Shown here piece after piece: positions 25,990 through 32,923 of a stretch of 37,745 nucleotides of DNA. The DNA lies in the NCBI GenBank assembly GCA_023382435.1, contig JAHDVS010000026.1:1-37745 (forward strand), in the 5' to 3' direction. Positions within the stretch are counted from its first letter, which is position 1; each line of letters starts with the position of its first letter. The DNA is from Thermoleophilia bacterium. GTDB taxonomy: Bacteria; Actinomycetota; Thermoleophilia; Gaiellales; Gaiellaceae. The notes under the pieces are model-generated. The model worked only from the letters and a program-made list of their open reading frames with translations, was not told the DNA's origin and did no database searches. Both the position numbers and the translations under genes were made by a program.

Positions 25990-26028
25990 TTGACGAGAGT
26001 GATTATCGTTTTCTGGTAATCTCACCGC
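25990..26028 (+). promoter_or_regulatory. znuABC promoter overlapped by a Fur/Zur-like palindrome; leaderless start
   Basis: TAATCT (26017-26022) is followed by 6 nt and GTG 26029. TTGACG (25990-25995) is a possible -35, with a long 21-nt spacer. GATTA (26001-26005) and its inverse TAATC (26017-26021) flank an AT-rich centre, giving the GATTATC...GGTAATC layout of Fur-family operators. The block is markedly AT-rich for this window. Because the palindrome covers the -10, a bound repressor would block transcription; Zur is the natural candidate for a zinc importer. Confidence 0.6.
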
Positions 26029-26955
26029 GTGCTGCGGCTCCGCCTGCTCGCCCTCGCATTGCTCGCGGTCACGACGGTGGCATCCGCCTGCGGCGACGGC
26101 GGCAGGGAGGCGAAGCCGGGCGGCGAGTCGGCGCGCCCGCGACTCGTCGTCACGACGTCGATTCTCGGCTCGCTCGTCGCGGAGCTCGCCGGCGCTACCG
26201 CCGAGGTCTCGGTGCTGATGCCGGACGGCGTCGACCCCCACGACTGGCAGCCCTCCGCCAGGGACGTGGAGGCGATCCACGGGGCGGACATCGTGGTCGC
26301 GAACGGTCTCGACCTCGAGGAAGGGCTCACGGGAGCGATCGCGGAAGCGGAGCGCGCGGGCGTCGCGGTCTTCCGTGCCACCGATCACGTCGAGCTCAGG
26401 ACGATCGGAGAGGAGCACGGCGAGGAGGAGCCCGGAGCCGGCAGAGAGGATCCCCATGTCTGGACCAGCCCCGCGGCGATGCGCGAGGTCGTGTCTGCGC
26501 TCGCCGCTTCGCTCGTGACCGAGGTGGGTCTCGACGTCGGCGAGCGGGCGTCCGACCTGGAGGCCCGGCTCGACGAGCTCGACCGCGAGATCGAGCGGGC
26601 GCTCGCCGGCATCGCCCCCGAGCGGCGCAAGCTCGTCACCGGCCACGAGTCGATGGGCTACTTCGCCGACCGCTACCGGTTCGAGCTGATCGGGGCGATC
26701 ATTCCCGGCCTCAGCTCACAGGCCGAGGCGTCGGCCGCCGATCTCGCACGGCTCGCGGGTCAGGTGCGTGCGGCGGGAGCCTCCGTCGTCTTCATCGAGA
26801 TCGGAACGCCACGGCAGCTCGCCGAGGCGATCGCGGAGGAGACCGGGGCCACGGTGGTCGAGCTGCCGTCCCACAACCTCCCCGACGACGGCTCCTACTT
26901 CACCTTCATGCGCGCCCTCGCGAACGAGATCGCGGGCGCGCTCGCCGCGGGCTGA
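26029..26955 (+). CDS. znuA: Zinc/manganese ABC transporter substrate-binding lipoprotein, ZnuA-like
   Basis: A 308-aa cluster A-I binding protein. Its lipoprotein signal ends ASA-C21. LVVTTSILGSLVAELAG begins the mature fold. Metal-ligand histidines are likely in LMPDGVDPHDWQPS, EDPHVW and LVTGHESMGYFADRY, and the fourth ligand region is ASVVFIEIGTP. The acidic/His loop between domains (EEHGEEEPGAGREDPH) is short compared with ZnuA proteins that have long His-rich loops, so manganese cannot be excluded. It captures the metal outside the membrane and hands it to the permease encoded 5 nt downstream. GTG start; leaderless as described for its promoter. Confidence 0.9.
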   Translation: MLRLRLLALALLAVTTVASACGDGGREAKPGGESARPRLVVTTSILGSLVAELAGATAEVSVLMPDGVDPHDWQPSARDVEAIHGADIVVANGLDLEEGLTGAIAEAERAGVAVFRATDHVELRTIGEEHGEEEPGAGREDPHVWTSPAAMREVVSALAASLVTEVGLDVGERASDLEARLDELDREIERALAGIAPERRKLVTGHESMGYFADRYRFELIGAIIPGLSSQAEASAADLARLAGQVRAAGASVVFIEIGTPRQLAEAIAEETGATVVELPSHNLPDDGSYFTFMRALANEIAGALAAG

Positions 26956-26960
26956 GCCGC

Positions 26961-27800
26961 GTGGGCGCGCTCGTCAACCCGTTTCTCGACAATGCTTTCA
27001 TGGTTCGCGGGCTCGTCGCGGGCGTGCTCGTCGCCGTCGCCTGCGCCGTCGTCGGCACCTACGTGATCCTCCGGGGACTCGCGTTCATCGGGGACGCGCT
27101 CGCGCACGGCGTCCTCCCCGGCATCGCCGGAGCGCTCCTGCTCGGCTGGTCGGGGCTGCTCGGGGCGGCGGTCGGCGCCGCGGTGATGATTGGGGGGGTC
27201 GGGCTCGTCACGTCCAGGTCGCGGCTGTCCGCGGACACCGCGATCGGCCTGCTGTTCGTCGGCATGCTGGCGGCTGGCGTGCTGATCGTGTCCCGGTCGG
27301 CCAGCTTCGCCGGGGACCTGACGCGGATCCTGTTTGGCGACGTGCTCGGGACGTCCTGGACCGGGATCTGGATCCAGCTCGCAGCCACGGTGGGAGTGAT
27401 CGTGGTGGCCGCGGTCTGCGCTCGCCCGTTCCTGCTCCTGTGCTTTGACGAGGAGCAGACGCGCGTCGCCGGGTTCAGCCCGCGCCTCTACCACACCCTG
27501 ATGCTCGCGATGATCGCGGCGACGGTGGTGGTCTCGTTCCAGACCGTGGGCACGCTGCTCGTGTTCGGCATGCTGATCGCCCCGGCCGGGACGGCGGCGT
27601 TGCTCGCGCATCGGGCGGGCGTCGCGATGGCGCTCGCCGCGGTGATCGGAGCGTTGTCGGTGGTCGCGGGGCTCCTGCTCTCGTACCACTTCAACCTCGC
27701 CGCGGGCGCAGCGATCGTCGCCGTCGCGATCGGGGTCTTCTTCGCCGTCTTCGCGATCCGCGAGCTCCCCCCGCGCGGTCTCTCGGGCTCCGCCCGATGA
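26961..27800 (+). CDS. znuB: Metal ABC transporter permease, ZnuB-like
   Basis: A 279-aa integral membrane protein with about eight hydrophobic helices and the ABC-3 family core: GTYVILRGLAFIGDALAHGVLPGIA near the N-terminus, SADTAIGLLFVGMLAAGVL in the middle, and VGTLLVFGMLIAPAGTAALL. GTG 26961 follows the znuA stop by 5 nt, and its TGA overlaps the ATG of the ATPase gene (ATGA). It forms the membrane channel of the zinc or manganese importer. The conserved GDALAHGVLPG segment identifies it with ZnuB/MntB-type proteins rather than with siderophore permeases. Confidence 0.92.
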   Translation: MGALVNPFLDNAFMVRGLVAGVLVAVACAVVGTYVILRGLAFIGDALAHGVLPGIAGALLLGWSGLLGAAVGAAVMIGGVGLVTSRSRLSADTAIGLLFVGMLAAGVLIVSRSASFAGDLTRILFGDVLGTSWTGIWIQLAATVGVIVVAAVCARPFLLLCFDEEQTRVAGFSPRLYHTLMLAMIAATVVVSFQTVGTLLVFGMLIAPAGTAALLAHRAGVAMALAAVIGALSVVAGLLLSYHFNLAAGAAIVAVAIGVFFAVFAIRELPPRGLSGSAR

Positions 27801-28582
27801 GCGCGCTGTTGCTCGCCGGGGCCGCCGTCGGCTACGGGGGACGCCCCCTCGTCGAACACATCGACGTCGAGTTGCCGCCGGGCGCGTCGCTGGCGCTCGT
27901 CGGCACGAACGGCTCGGGCAAGTCGACCCTGCTGCGGACGCTCGTCGGACTGCTCGCCCCCTGCGGGGGGGTCGTCCGCGTGCTGGGTGCCCGCCCCGGC
28001 GCGACTCCGGAGCGTGTCGGCTACCTCGGCCAGTTCCACGCCGGCGGCTCGGTGCTGCCGCTACGGGCGATCGAGCTTGTCCGCATGGGGCGCTTCGCGG
28101 GCAAGGGCCTGCTCGGCCGCCTTACCGCCGAGGACCGGGCACTCGTGCACGAGGCACTCGCGCGCATGGACATCGAGAGCATCGCGCACGAGCCGGTGCG
28201 CGACCTGTCGGGTGGCCAGCGCCAGCGCGTCTACATCGCGCAGGCGCTCGCGCGGCGCGCCGACCTGCTCGTCCTCGACGAGCCCGCGGCGGGACTCGAC
28301 GCGCCCGGCAGGGGCCTCCTCGACGACGCGCTGGAGGTCGAGCGGCGCCGCGGCGCCGCCGTGGTCACCGCCACCCACGACATCGGCGAGGCGATGCATG
28401 CGGACCTCGTGCTGCTCCTCGCCCGGCGCGTCGTCGCGGTCGGGCCGCCGCGCGCGGTGCTGACCCGGGAGACGCTGCTCGACACGTTCGGGCTGGCGAT
28501 CCAGGCGCTCGAGGGTGGGCTCATGGTGATGGACACGGCGCACGGCCACGGGGAAGGCGACCCCGGGCCCGACGCGGGCTGA
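27797..28582 (+). CDS. znuC: Metal ABC transporter ATP-binding protein, ZnuC-like
   Basis: A 261-aa ABC ATPase with Walker A GTNGSGKSTLLR, Q-loop YLGQFHAG, signature LSGGQRQRVYIAQALAR, Walker B LLVLDEPAAGLD and switch His in TATHDIGEA. It is encoded third in the znuA-B-C operon with a 4-nt overlap. Position 2 of Walker A is Thr, as is common. The C-terminal tail ends in MDTAHGHGEGDPGPDAG and is acidic and His-containing, which might bind metal; that is only a suggestion. It energises zinc or manganese import. Confidence 0.93.
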   Translation: MSALLLAGAAVGYGGRPLVEHIDVELPPGASLALVGTNGSGKSTLLRTLVGLLAPCGGVVRVLGARPGATPERVGYLGQFHAGGSVLPLRAIELVRMGRFAGKGLLGRLTAEDRALVHEALARMDIESIAHEPVRDLSGGQRQRVYIAQALARRADLLVLDEPAAGLDAPGRGLLDDALEVERRRGAAVVTATHDIGEAMHADLVLLLARRVVAVGPPRAVLTRETLLDTFGLAIQALEGGLMVMDTAHGHGEGDPGPDAG

Positions 28583-28590
28583 GCGAACGG

Positions 28591-28602
28591 CCCGCTAGCG
28601 GG
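28591..28602. terminator. Palindrome between convergent znuC and secreted-protein gene
   Basis: CCCGCTAGCGGG is a perfect 12-bp palindrome that contains the minus-strand stop codon (TAG). It lies 8 nt after the znuC stop. It could act as a short GC hairpin for both directions, but no U tract follows. Confidence 0.3.
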
Positions 28603-30430
28603 CACGCGGACGGACGATCAGGCGGGCACAGGCCTCGGCGCTCTCGTTGCCGGCTGTGTCCGCCGCGACGACGCAGACCGCGTACTTGCCGGGAGTCGTG
28701 GGCGCCTGCACGGTCAGGCGCGCGGGCGCGCCCATCGCCGGGCCGAGCGGCGCGGTCGCCGTCCGGACGGCCCGGCCGTCGAGCCGGCGGACCCGCACCG
28801 TCGCCGCGGCCTCGCCGCTGCCGTCCGCGAGCCGGTAGCGCGCCAGGAACGAGCCGCCCGCCCGGGCCTTCGCGGGGCGGATCGTCGCGGTCGGCGGAGT
28901 CGCGTCGCAGGACGGGAACGAGAACGCGCCGATCCGGGTCTTCCAGCCGCGCTGGCTCGTGGTCGCGTAGTACTCCTGCGTGTACCAGAACGTGCAGTCG
29001 TCGACGGGATCGACCGTGAGCGCGCTGTAGTCGCCCCAGCGGCCCGAGCGGTGGGTCTGCGCGCCGGCGCCGCTCGAAAGCACGGTCTCGCGCTGCGGCA
29101 GCTCGCCCAGCGGGTCCCCGGCGAGCCGTCCCGCGTAGCGGATCGAGGGCGGCGCCGCCGCGCTGGAGGCGGAGTAGCCGAGCGCGATGTTCCCGTTTCC
29201 GTCCATCGCGATCGAGCCCATCCAGCGGTGCTCCGCGTCGGGCGCGAACGTCCCCTGCTGGTAGATCACGGGCCTCGCCAGGGGATCTCGCACCTCGTAC
29301 CAGCGGATCCCGGCGTGGTCGGTCCCGTCCACGTCGACCGTGTGATTGACGACGAGCGCCTCGTGCGTGCCGAGGTTGCGGTAGGCGAGGCGGAACATCA
29401 GCCGGTCGGAGAGCGTGTCGAGCCGCTGGAACGTACCCGGCTGGGGCACGCAGTCGCGGTAGCCGCACAGGTTCGAGTCGAACGGCTCGGTCGCGAGGAC
29501 CGCCCGCGTCGTGAACGTCGCGGCGCCCGGATCGTCCCAGTCGACCCGGAACGAGAACAGGGTGAGCTGGTCGTCCGGGAAGCCCCAGGCATCGTCGTCG
29601 ACCTCCGCGAACCAGCCGGGCGAACCCGCGGGCGGCGGGCGGCTGCCGTCGAGGTCGGCGGGGAGCATGCCGCCGAGCAGCGGGTTACGGGACGCGACAT
29701 CGACGACGACGAGCCTCGCTCCCGGGTCGCCGGCAAGCATGCGTTCGCGCTCGAACGCGGCAACGGCGGCGCCACCCCAGCGCAGACCCGTGCCGGTCGG
29801 GACGAACTGGTTCACGGACAGGTAGTACGCGTCCGGCCACACCCCCAGCTTCGGGTAGTCGTTCATCTTCACCTTCGAGATCTCGAACGCGTAGCGATGG
29901 TAGGCGCCGGTCGGGTCGGGGGTGACCGAGACGGCCACGCACTGGTAGAAGGGGCCGGACGGCAGCCGCGTGACCGGATCCCGCAGAAACCCGAACTGGC
30001 TGACGATCCAGCGGTCGGCGAGCTGGTCGTGGAGAACGACCGGGTCGCCGACGTTCGTGACCTCGCACAACTCGCCGAAGCCGGCGAACAGCGTGTTCGT
30101 CGGGACGGGCCCGAAAAGCAACCCCCCGTCCTTCCCGTAGACGGCGAAGCGGTTGTTGACGGCCTGGACGAAGTGGTCGGGCCCGACCGCGCCAACGGTG
30201 TCGGGCGGGATCGGCTGGCCAGACGAGGGCACGTCCTGACCGATCCCGTCGAAGGACACGATCGGATCGGGCATCGCCGCGGGGCGAAGCGCGGGGTGCA
30301 GGCTGCGAAGCGGCGGCGACGTGTCGGCGAGGACTGCCGCGCGGACGACCGTCGCGGCAAGCGCGCCGGGCGCAGCGACCACGAGCACGGCCACCAGCCC
30401 CGCGAGTACCGCCCCGGTCTCCTTCCTCAT
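28595..30430 (-). CDS. Large secreted protein of unknown function (propeller-like, with C-terminal Ig-like domain)
   Basis: A 611-aa exported protein. A signal peptide (MRKETGAVLAGLVAVLVVA...GALA) is cleaved near residue 26. The body (about 50-510) contains repeated strand-turn units such as PPDTVGAVGPDHFVQAVNN, VNQFVPTGTGLRWGG, GNGNIALGYSASSA and GRWGDYSALTVDPVDDCTFW, which suggest a beta-propeller. Cysteine pairs (GELCEVTN/FYQCVAV, NLCGYRDCVP) suit an oxidising exterior. The last 95 residues (ATPPTATIRPAKARAGG onward) look like a beta-sandwich domain. I do not recognise catalytic residues. The start ATG 30428-30430 is only 2 nt after the tRNA-Cys 3' end, and no SD fits. The signal peptide begins right there, so no later start is acceptable. 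Confidence 0.85.
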   Translation of the reverse strand: MRKETGAVLAGLVAVLVVAAPGALAATVVRAAVLADTSPPLRSLHPALRPAAMPDPIVSFDGIGQDVPSSGQPIPPDTVGAVGPDHFVQAVNNRFAVYGKDGGLLFGPVPTNTLFAGFGELCEVTNVGDPVVLHDQLADRWIVSQFGFLRDPVTRLPSGPFYQCVAVSVTPDPTGAYHRYAFEISKVKMNDYPKLGVWPDAYYLSVNQFVPTGTGLRWGGAAVAAFERERMLAGDPGARLVVVDVASRNPLLGGMLPADLDGSRPPPAGSPGWFAEVDDDAWGFPDDQLTLFSFRVDWDDPGAATFTTRAVLATEPFDSNLCGYRDCVPQPGTFQRLDTLSDRLMFRLAYRNLGTHEALVVNHTVDVDGTDHAGIRWYEVRDPLARPVIYQQGTFAPDAEHRWMGSIAMDGNGNIALGYSASSAAAPPSIRYAGRLAGDPLGELPQRETVLSSGAGAQTHRSGRWGDYSALTVDPVDDCTFWYTQEYYATTSQRGWKTRIGAFSFPSCDATPPTATIRPAKARAGGSFLARYRLADGSGEAAATVRVRRLDGRAVRTATAPLGPAMGAPARLTVQAPTTPGKYAVCVVAADTAGNESAEACARLIVRPRAR

Positions 30431-30432
30431 CA

Positions 30433-30503
30433 AGGCGCGGAGCGGATTCGAACCGCTGTACGAGGCTTTGCAGGCCTCTGCCTAACCACTCGGCCACCGC
30501 GCC
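30433..30503 (-). tRNA. tRNA-Cys (GCA)
   Basis: Read on the minus strand, the gene starts GGCGCGGTGGCCGAG and ends CCGCGCC plus discriminator U. The acceptor, D, anticodon and T arms (GCGGTTCGAATCCGC) all pair. The anticodon stem-loop has GCA at 30469-30471 (complement), which is Cys. CCA is not encoded. TAGAAT (minus, 30513-30518) is a well-placed -10. The following protein gene starts 2 nt after the 3' end. Confidence 0.96.
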
Positions 30504-30512
30504 GCAGCACGA

Positions 30513-30518
30513 ATTCTA
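30513..30518 (-). promoter_or_regulatory. -10 element of the tRNA-Cys (and secreted protein) promoter
   Basis: TAGAAT on the minus strand lies 9 nt before the mature tRNA 5' end. It may drive both the tRNA and the abutting coding sequence. The remaining intergenic DNA to tRNA-Gly holds no gene that I can see. Confidence 0.5.
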
Positions 30519-30716
30519 CGGCCAGACGGGTCCGCGCACCGATCACGGCCGCGCGAAGGACTCACAGTGGCCGCGACGAACACGTCCCGGCCGGCCGGCG
30601 TCTCAACGCAGTCCCGGGGTTGACGGCAACCGTCGGCCGGCACCTCTCCTTCCGACGATACGCCTTCCCGGCGCGAGTTGCCAGGGTCCGGCGGGGCGTC
30701 CCCCGCCCGCCGTCGC

Positions 30717-30722
30717 TATACT
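30717..30722 (+). promoter_or_regulatory. -10 element of the tRNA-Gly promoter
   Basis: TATACT lies 11 nt before the mature tRNA-Gly 5' end, giving a start site a few nt upstream of it. A GC hairpin, GCGGGG CGTC CCCCGC (30691-30706), lies in the -35 region; no clear -35 hexamer is seen. Confidence 0.5.
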
Positions 30723-30733
30723 CGGTGCTCCAG

Positions 30734-30807
30734 GCGGATGTAGCTCAGTTGGCTAGAGCGTCTGCTTGCCATGCAGAAGGTCGAGGGTTCGAGTCCCTTC
30801 ATCCGCT
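30734..30807 (+). tRNA. tRNA-Gly (GCC)
   Basis: The acceptor GCGGATG (30734-30740) pairs with CATCCGC (30800-30806), with discriminator T at 30807. The D-arm TAGCTCAGTTGGCTAGAGC and T-arm AGGGTTCGAGTCCCT are canonical. Stem TCTGC/GCAGA encloses loop TTGCCAT with anticodon GCC at 30768-30770. CCA is not encoded. A chromosomal-type region ends here and mobile-element-type genes begin after the terminator, so this tRNA is a likely integration site. Confidence 0.96.
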
Positions 30808-30811
30808 CCTC

Positions 30812-30841
30812 GAGAAAGCCCCGCTCAGGCGGGGCTTTCTC
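30812..30841 (+). terminator. Strong hairpin terminator after tRNA-Gly
   Basis: GAGAAAGCCCCGC (30812-30824) pairs perfectly with GCGGGGCTTTCTC (30829-30841) across a TCAG tetraloop. The 13-bp stem has an A-rich foot and a T-rich descending strand, so it can serve as an intrinsic terminator right after the tRNA, and its symmetry may let it work in both directions. Confidence 0.85.
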
Positions 30842-30904
30842 TGCAGGAGCAGTGCGCACTCGGGGGCTACTGCAAGCGGAAGTGCAAGCGCTTGACGGTG
30901 TTGC

Positions 30905-31018
30905 CCGCGGCGCGCATCCCCGATCAGGCCGGCAGGCAGCATGCAGAAGGACGGCGAGCTGGCCGAGACGCCGCTCCGCGTCTTCGTCTCCCCGTACCTC
31001 GACGGACCAGTCGGCCAC
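30905..31018 (-). pseudogene. Possible truncated 5' fragment of a small element gene at the tRNA-Gly junction
   Basis: ATG 31018 begins MADWSVEVRGDEDAERRLG and continues QLAVLLHAAC, which has protein-like composition and lies 20 nt after the preceding minus-strand gene. After about 35 codons the frame turns to low-quality sequence and then runs antisense through the terminator and tRNA-Gly. I read it as a gene whose 3' part was lost near the element end; it could also be a short gene without an obvious end. The family is not recognised. Confidence 0.3.
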
Positions 31019-31038
31019 GTCTTAGGTGTCGGCTCGCG

Positions 31039-31263
31039 TCAGGCTGCGGAGCGTCGGCGCGGCTGCTCCCAGCGGCGCACGACCTCGACATCATCGGAGG
31101 CGACGCCGATCGACCCCTCCGGGGTGGGGGCGAGCCCAAGGTCGTCGAGCTCCACCTCGAGGCTGCCGTCGGGATAGACGATCACGACTGTCCCGGTCGT
31201 GCCGGCCGGGACATCGACGACGCCGACAAGGAGCTTCACGTGATCGTGGAGGCGCGCGCTCAT
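31039..31263 (-). CDS. Small SH3-like protein resembling DUF4926
   Basis: A 74-aa protein: MSARLHDHVKLLVGVVDVPA, then GTTGTVVIVYPDGSLEVELDD, ending in an Arg-rich tail. The order of a start strand, VxAGTxGTVVxVYxDGxLEVEL and a closing strand resembles DUF4926/SH3-barrel mini-proteins, which often occur beside toxin or mobile-element cargo. The resemblance is by eye and modest. TAGAAT (minus, 31271-31276) lies 7 nt before ATG 31263, so it has its own leaderless-type promoter despite following the 85-aa gene by 46 nt. The function is unknown. Confidence 0.6.
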   Translation of the reverse strand: MSARLHDHVKLLVGVVDVPAGTTGTVVIVYPDGSLEVELDDLGLAPTPEGSIGVASDDVEVVRRWEQPRRRSAA

Positions 31264-31309
31264 AGGCCGAATTCTACGCCCTAGGTGTCGACGCGGCGGG
31301 AGCGCAGGG

Positions 31310-31567
31310 TCAGGCCGCGGAGGCCTGGGAGCGCCGCTCGGTCGGCAGGCCGAGCCGGCGGAGGCCGGCCTGGACGACGCGGTGCGGCGTGTTGGTCTCG
31401 AGCCAAGCCTCGACCGCGGCGGCCTGCGCCGCGCGGTCGGCGTTCGCAACGCCCAGGTGGCGCAGGAGGTCGGAGACGTGACGGATCGGCAGGGGCTCGC
31501 CATGCCGGAAGAGACGCGCACCGGTTCGCAGGCCAAACCGCTCGAGGTCGCTAAGTTCCGGTGTCAC
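31310..31567 (-). CDS. Small partner protein of the ADP-ribosyltransferase cassette (copy 1)
   Basis: An 85-aa protein from GTG 31567, which overlaps the stop of the ART-fold gene (GTGA). It opens VTPELSDLERFGLRTGARLF and ends with a helical part: LLRHLGVA, QAAAVEAWL and AGLRRLGLPTE. The same order of LGVA, Q-x-AA-x(4)-L and LR-x-x-GL-x-T occurs in the 77-aa protein at 32527-32760, which likewise follows an ART-fold gene with a GTGA overlap. I infer that the two are homologous partners. It is all-helical by appearance, with no membrane segment or known DNA-binding motif. An antitoxin or immunity role is a hypothesis only. Confidence 0.65.
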   Translation of the reverse strand: MTPELSDLERFGLRTGARLFRHGEPLPIRHVSDLLRHLGVANADRAAQAAAVEAWLETNTPHRVVQAGLRRLGLPTERRSQASAA

Positions 31568-32160
31568 GCGATGACCTCCGCCTTGACGAAGATGGCTCTG
31601 TCCTCTTCCCGAACGTCGTGCAGGCTGTAGCTTACACCGCGCGGGAGCAGGATCTCGAGTTCGCGCCGCAATGCAGGAGCGCTCACCAACGCGAGCCATG
31701 CGGCTGGCGTCCCTGGTGGAAGAACGATCTCGAGAACGATCGGGTACCTGGCCGCCACCAGCTCGCGGTTCAGCGACGTCGACGAGAAGCTCGCCTCGAT
31801 CGGGCTTCCTTCGAGGCGCACGAAGGGGTCGGTATCGAGCCCGCGCCACACGGTGACGTGCCGCCCGAGGCGGCCGCGGGCGACGAGCCCGTCAAGGCGC
31901 TCGATCAGGACGTCGATCTCGTCCTCCAGATCGGGCGGGAGCGGCGCCTCGCCCCCGCGAAGGAAGTCGTTGATCCGGGCGCCGTGTCGCTGGTAGCGGC
32001 GGATCGTTGAGCGCTCCTCGTCGCTGAGCGCTCGAGCCCACTCGGCGAAGTCGCGATCGAGGCGCGCGGCGTCCTGAGGCTCTCCAGGCGGCCCGGGAGG
32101 CTCACCTGGAGGGGCAGGCGGCTGTCCTCCGCCTCCGCCTCCTGCTCCTCCTCCTGTCAC
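31564..32160 (-). CDS. ADP-ribosyltransferase-fold protein (R-STS-ExE type), possible toxin
   Basis: A 198-aa protein. A Gly/Pro-rich N-terminal stretch (residues 1-30) precedes a helical lobe (WARALSDEERSTIRRYQRHG...IDVLIERLDGLV), as in ART-exoenzyme domains. The catalytic core follows: R106 in VTVWRGLD, STS at 127-129 in ASFSSTSLNR, and E167-x-E169 in RRELEILLPRGVSYSL. This is the Arg-Ser-Glu triad of NAD-dependent mono-ADP-ribosyltransferases such as C3 and VIP2-type toxins; phage head proteins can carry the same fold. GTG 32160 has CAGAAT 6 nt upstream and no SD; the frame could extend to 32295, but that part is antisense to the plus-strand copy. The target is unknown. Confidence 0.72.
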   Translation of the reverse strand: MTGGGAGGGGGGQPPAPPGEPPGPPGEPQDAARLDRDFAEWARALSDEERSTIRRYQRHGARINDFLRGGEAPLPPDLEDEIDVLIERLDGLVARGRLGRHVTVWRGLDTDPFVRLEGSPIEASFSSTSLNRELVAARYPIVLEIVLPPGTPAAWLALVSAPALRRELEILLPRGVSYSLHDVREEDRAIFVKAEVIA

Positions 32161-32230
32161 AGGCGGATTCTGACCGGCCCGGGCGGCCCCGGTCGGGACG
32201 GGCCGGCAGCGGCAGCGGCCAGGAGGCGCG

Positions 32231-32530
32231 GTGGCCCACCTCTTCAGGAGCGCGGATCCCGTCGACCTCATTGGCGCGATCGACGTGCAGGCCACCTACT
32301 TCTCGACGTCGGTCGATCCGACTGTCGCGGCACTCCGGGCGCAGAGCGGAGGGGTCGTCCTACGGGTGCTCGCCCCCGCGGGCACGCCGGCTGGATGGCT
32401 CGCCCATCTGGACGTCGAACATCCGCTCGAGCGGGAACTTCTCCTCGCCCGCAGCTTGGCCTACCGCATCATCGACTTCGGGGAGTACCATGGGCGCGAG
32501 ATGTTCGTGGTCGAGGTTCTCCCGTCGTGA
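32231..32530 (+). CDS. N-terminally truncated ADP-ribosyltransferase-fold protein (copy 2)
   Basis: A 99-aa protein containing only the catalytic half of the ART fold. R6 lies in HLFRSADP, STS at 25-27 in TYFSTSVDP, and E67-x-E69 in PLERELLLARSLAYRI. It aligns by eye with residues 104-198 of the minus-strand copy (LFRSAD with VWRGLD; APAGTPAGWLAHL with LPPGTPAAWLALV). The helical lobe is absent: the frame is closed by TGA at 32171-32173. AGGAGG lies just upstream of GTG 32231. It may be a decayed duplicate or a minimal domain. The starts of the two copies are 70 nt apart, head to head. Confidence 0.6.
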   Translation: MAHLFRSADPVDLIGAIDVQATYFSTSVDPTVAALRAQSGGVVLRVLAPAGTPAGWLAHLDVEHPLERELLLARSLAYRIIDFGEYHGREMFVVEVLPS

Positions 32531-32760
32531 TCCACGATCGGTTCGTCACCGATGACCCTCGGGCGATCACTCGTGTCTACACGCCGCCGCCGTTCAGCGA
32601 AGAGACGAGCGCTGATGCAGTGCTCGAGCGGCTCGGTGTCGCCGGAAAACCCCAGGACGAGCAGCGAGCGGCCATCACCCGGCTTCTGGGCCGTTACAGC
32701 AAGCCGCTGCGCCCCGAGCTTCTCGAAGACCTCCGCGCCCGCGGCCTCGCGACGACATGA
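32527..32760 (+). CDS. Small partner protein of the ADP-ribosyltransferase cassette (copy 2)
   Basis: A 77-aa protein from GTG 32527 overlapping the copy-2 ART stop (GTGA). It begins VIHDRFVTDDPRAITRVYTP and ends in a helical part with VLERLGVAGKPQDEQRAAI and LLEDLRARGLATT. It shares order and spacing of LGVA, Q-x-AA and L-R-x-x-GL-x-T with the partner at 31310-31567. The N-terminal halves differ. No known family is recognised. Conservation of the same neighbour order in both copies is the main evidence for a functional pair. Confidence 0.6.
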   Translation: MIHDRFVTDDPRAITRVYTPPPFSEETSADAVLERLGVAGKPQDEQRAAITRLLGRYSKPLRPELLEDLRARGLATT

Positions 32761-32803
32761 GGCGGCTTCCTCCGGATCGACTCGGGAGATACGGCTCCAT
32801 GAC

Positions 32804-32898
32804 CGGAGAGGGCCTTCTCCCGCTGGGCGCACCCGCAGGCCGGCGATGATGACGCCGTTCGGCGTGCTTGTCGCGAGCCGCGGCTCGGGCTCCCGAGC
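32804..32898. repeat. Cluster of inverted repeats between convergent gene ends
   Basis: GGAGA GGGCCT TCTCC (32804-32819) is followed by the perfect 14-bp palindrome CGAGCCGCGGCTCG (32874-32887). That palindrome overlaps a second inverted repeat, GCTCGGG CT CCCGAGC (32883-32898). The last two share bases and cannot both form. They lie 26 nt beyond the minus-strand stop at 32924 and may act as terminators. The rest of 32761-32923 holds no gene that I can see. Confidence 0.4.
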
Positions 32899-32923
32899 GA
32901 GCGGCGATCGGGCGCCTGATAGC

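Noticed and set aside
30716..31018. Minus-strand frame running through tRNA-Gly, ending in a peptide with KGLEPSTFCMASRR
   Set aside because: That peptide is the familiar spurious antisense translation of a tRNA gene. Only the first part of the frame, away from the tRNA, is kept as a possible gene fragment.
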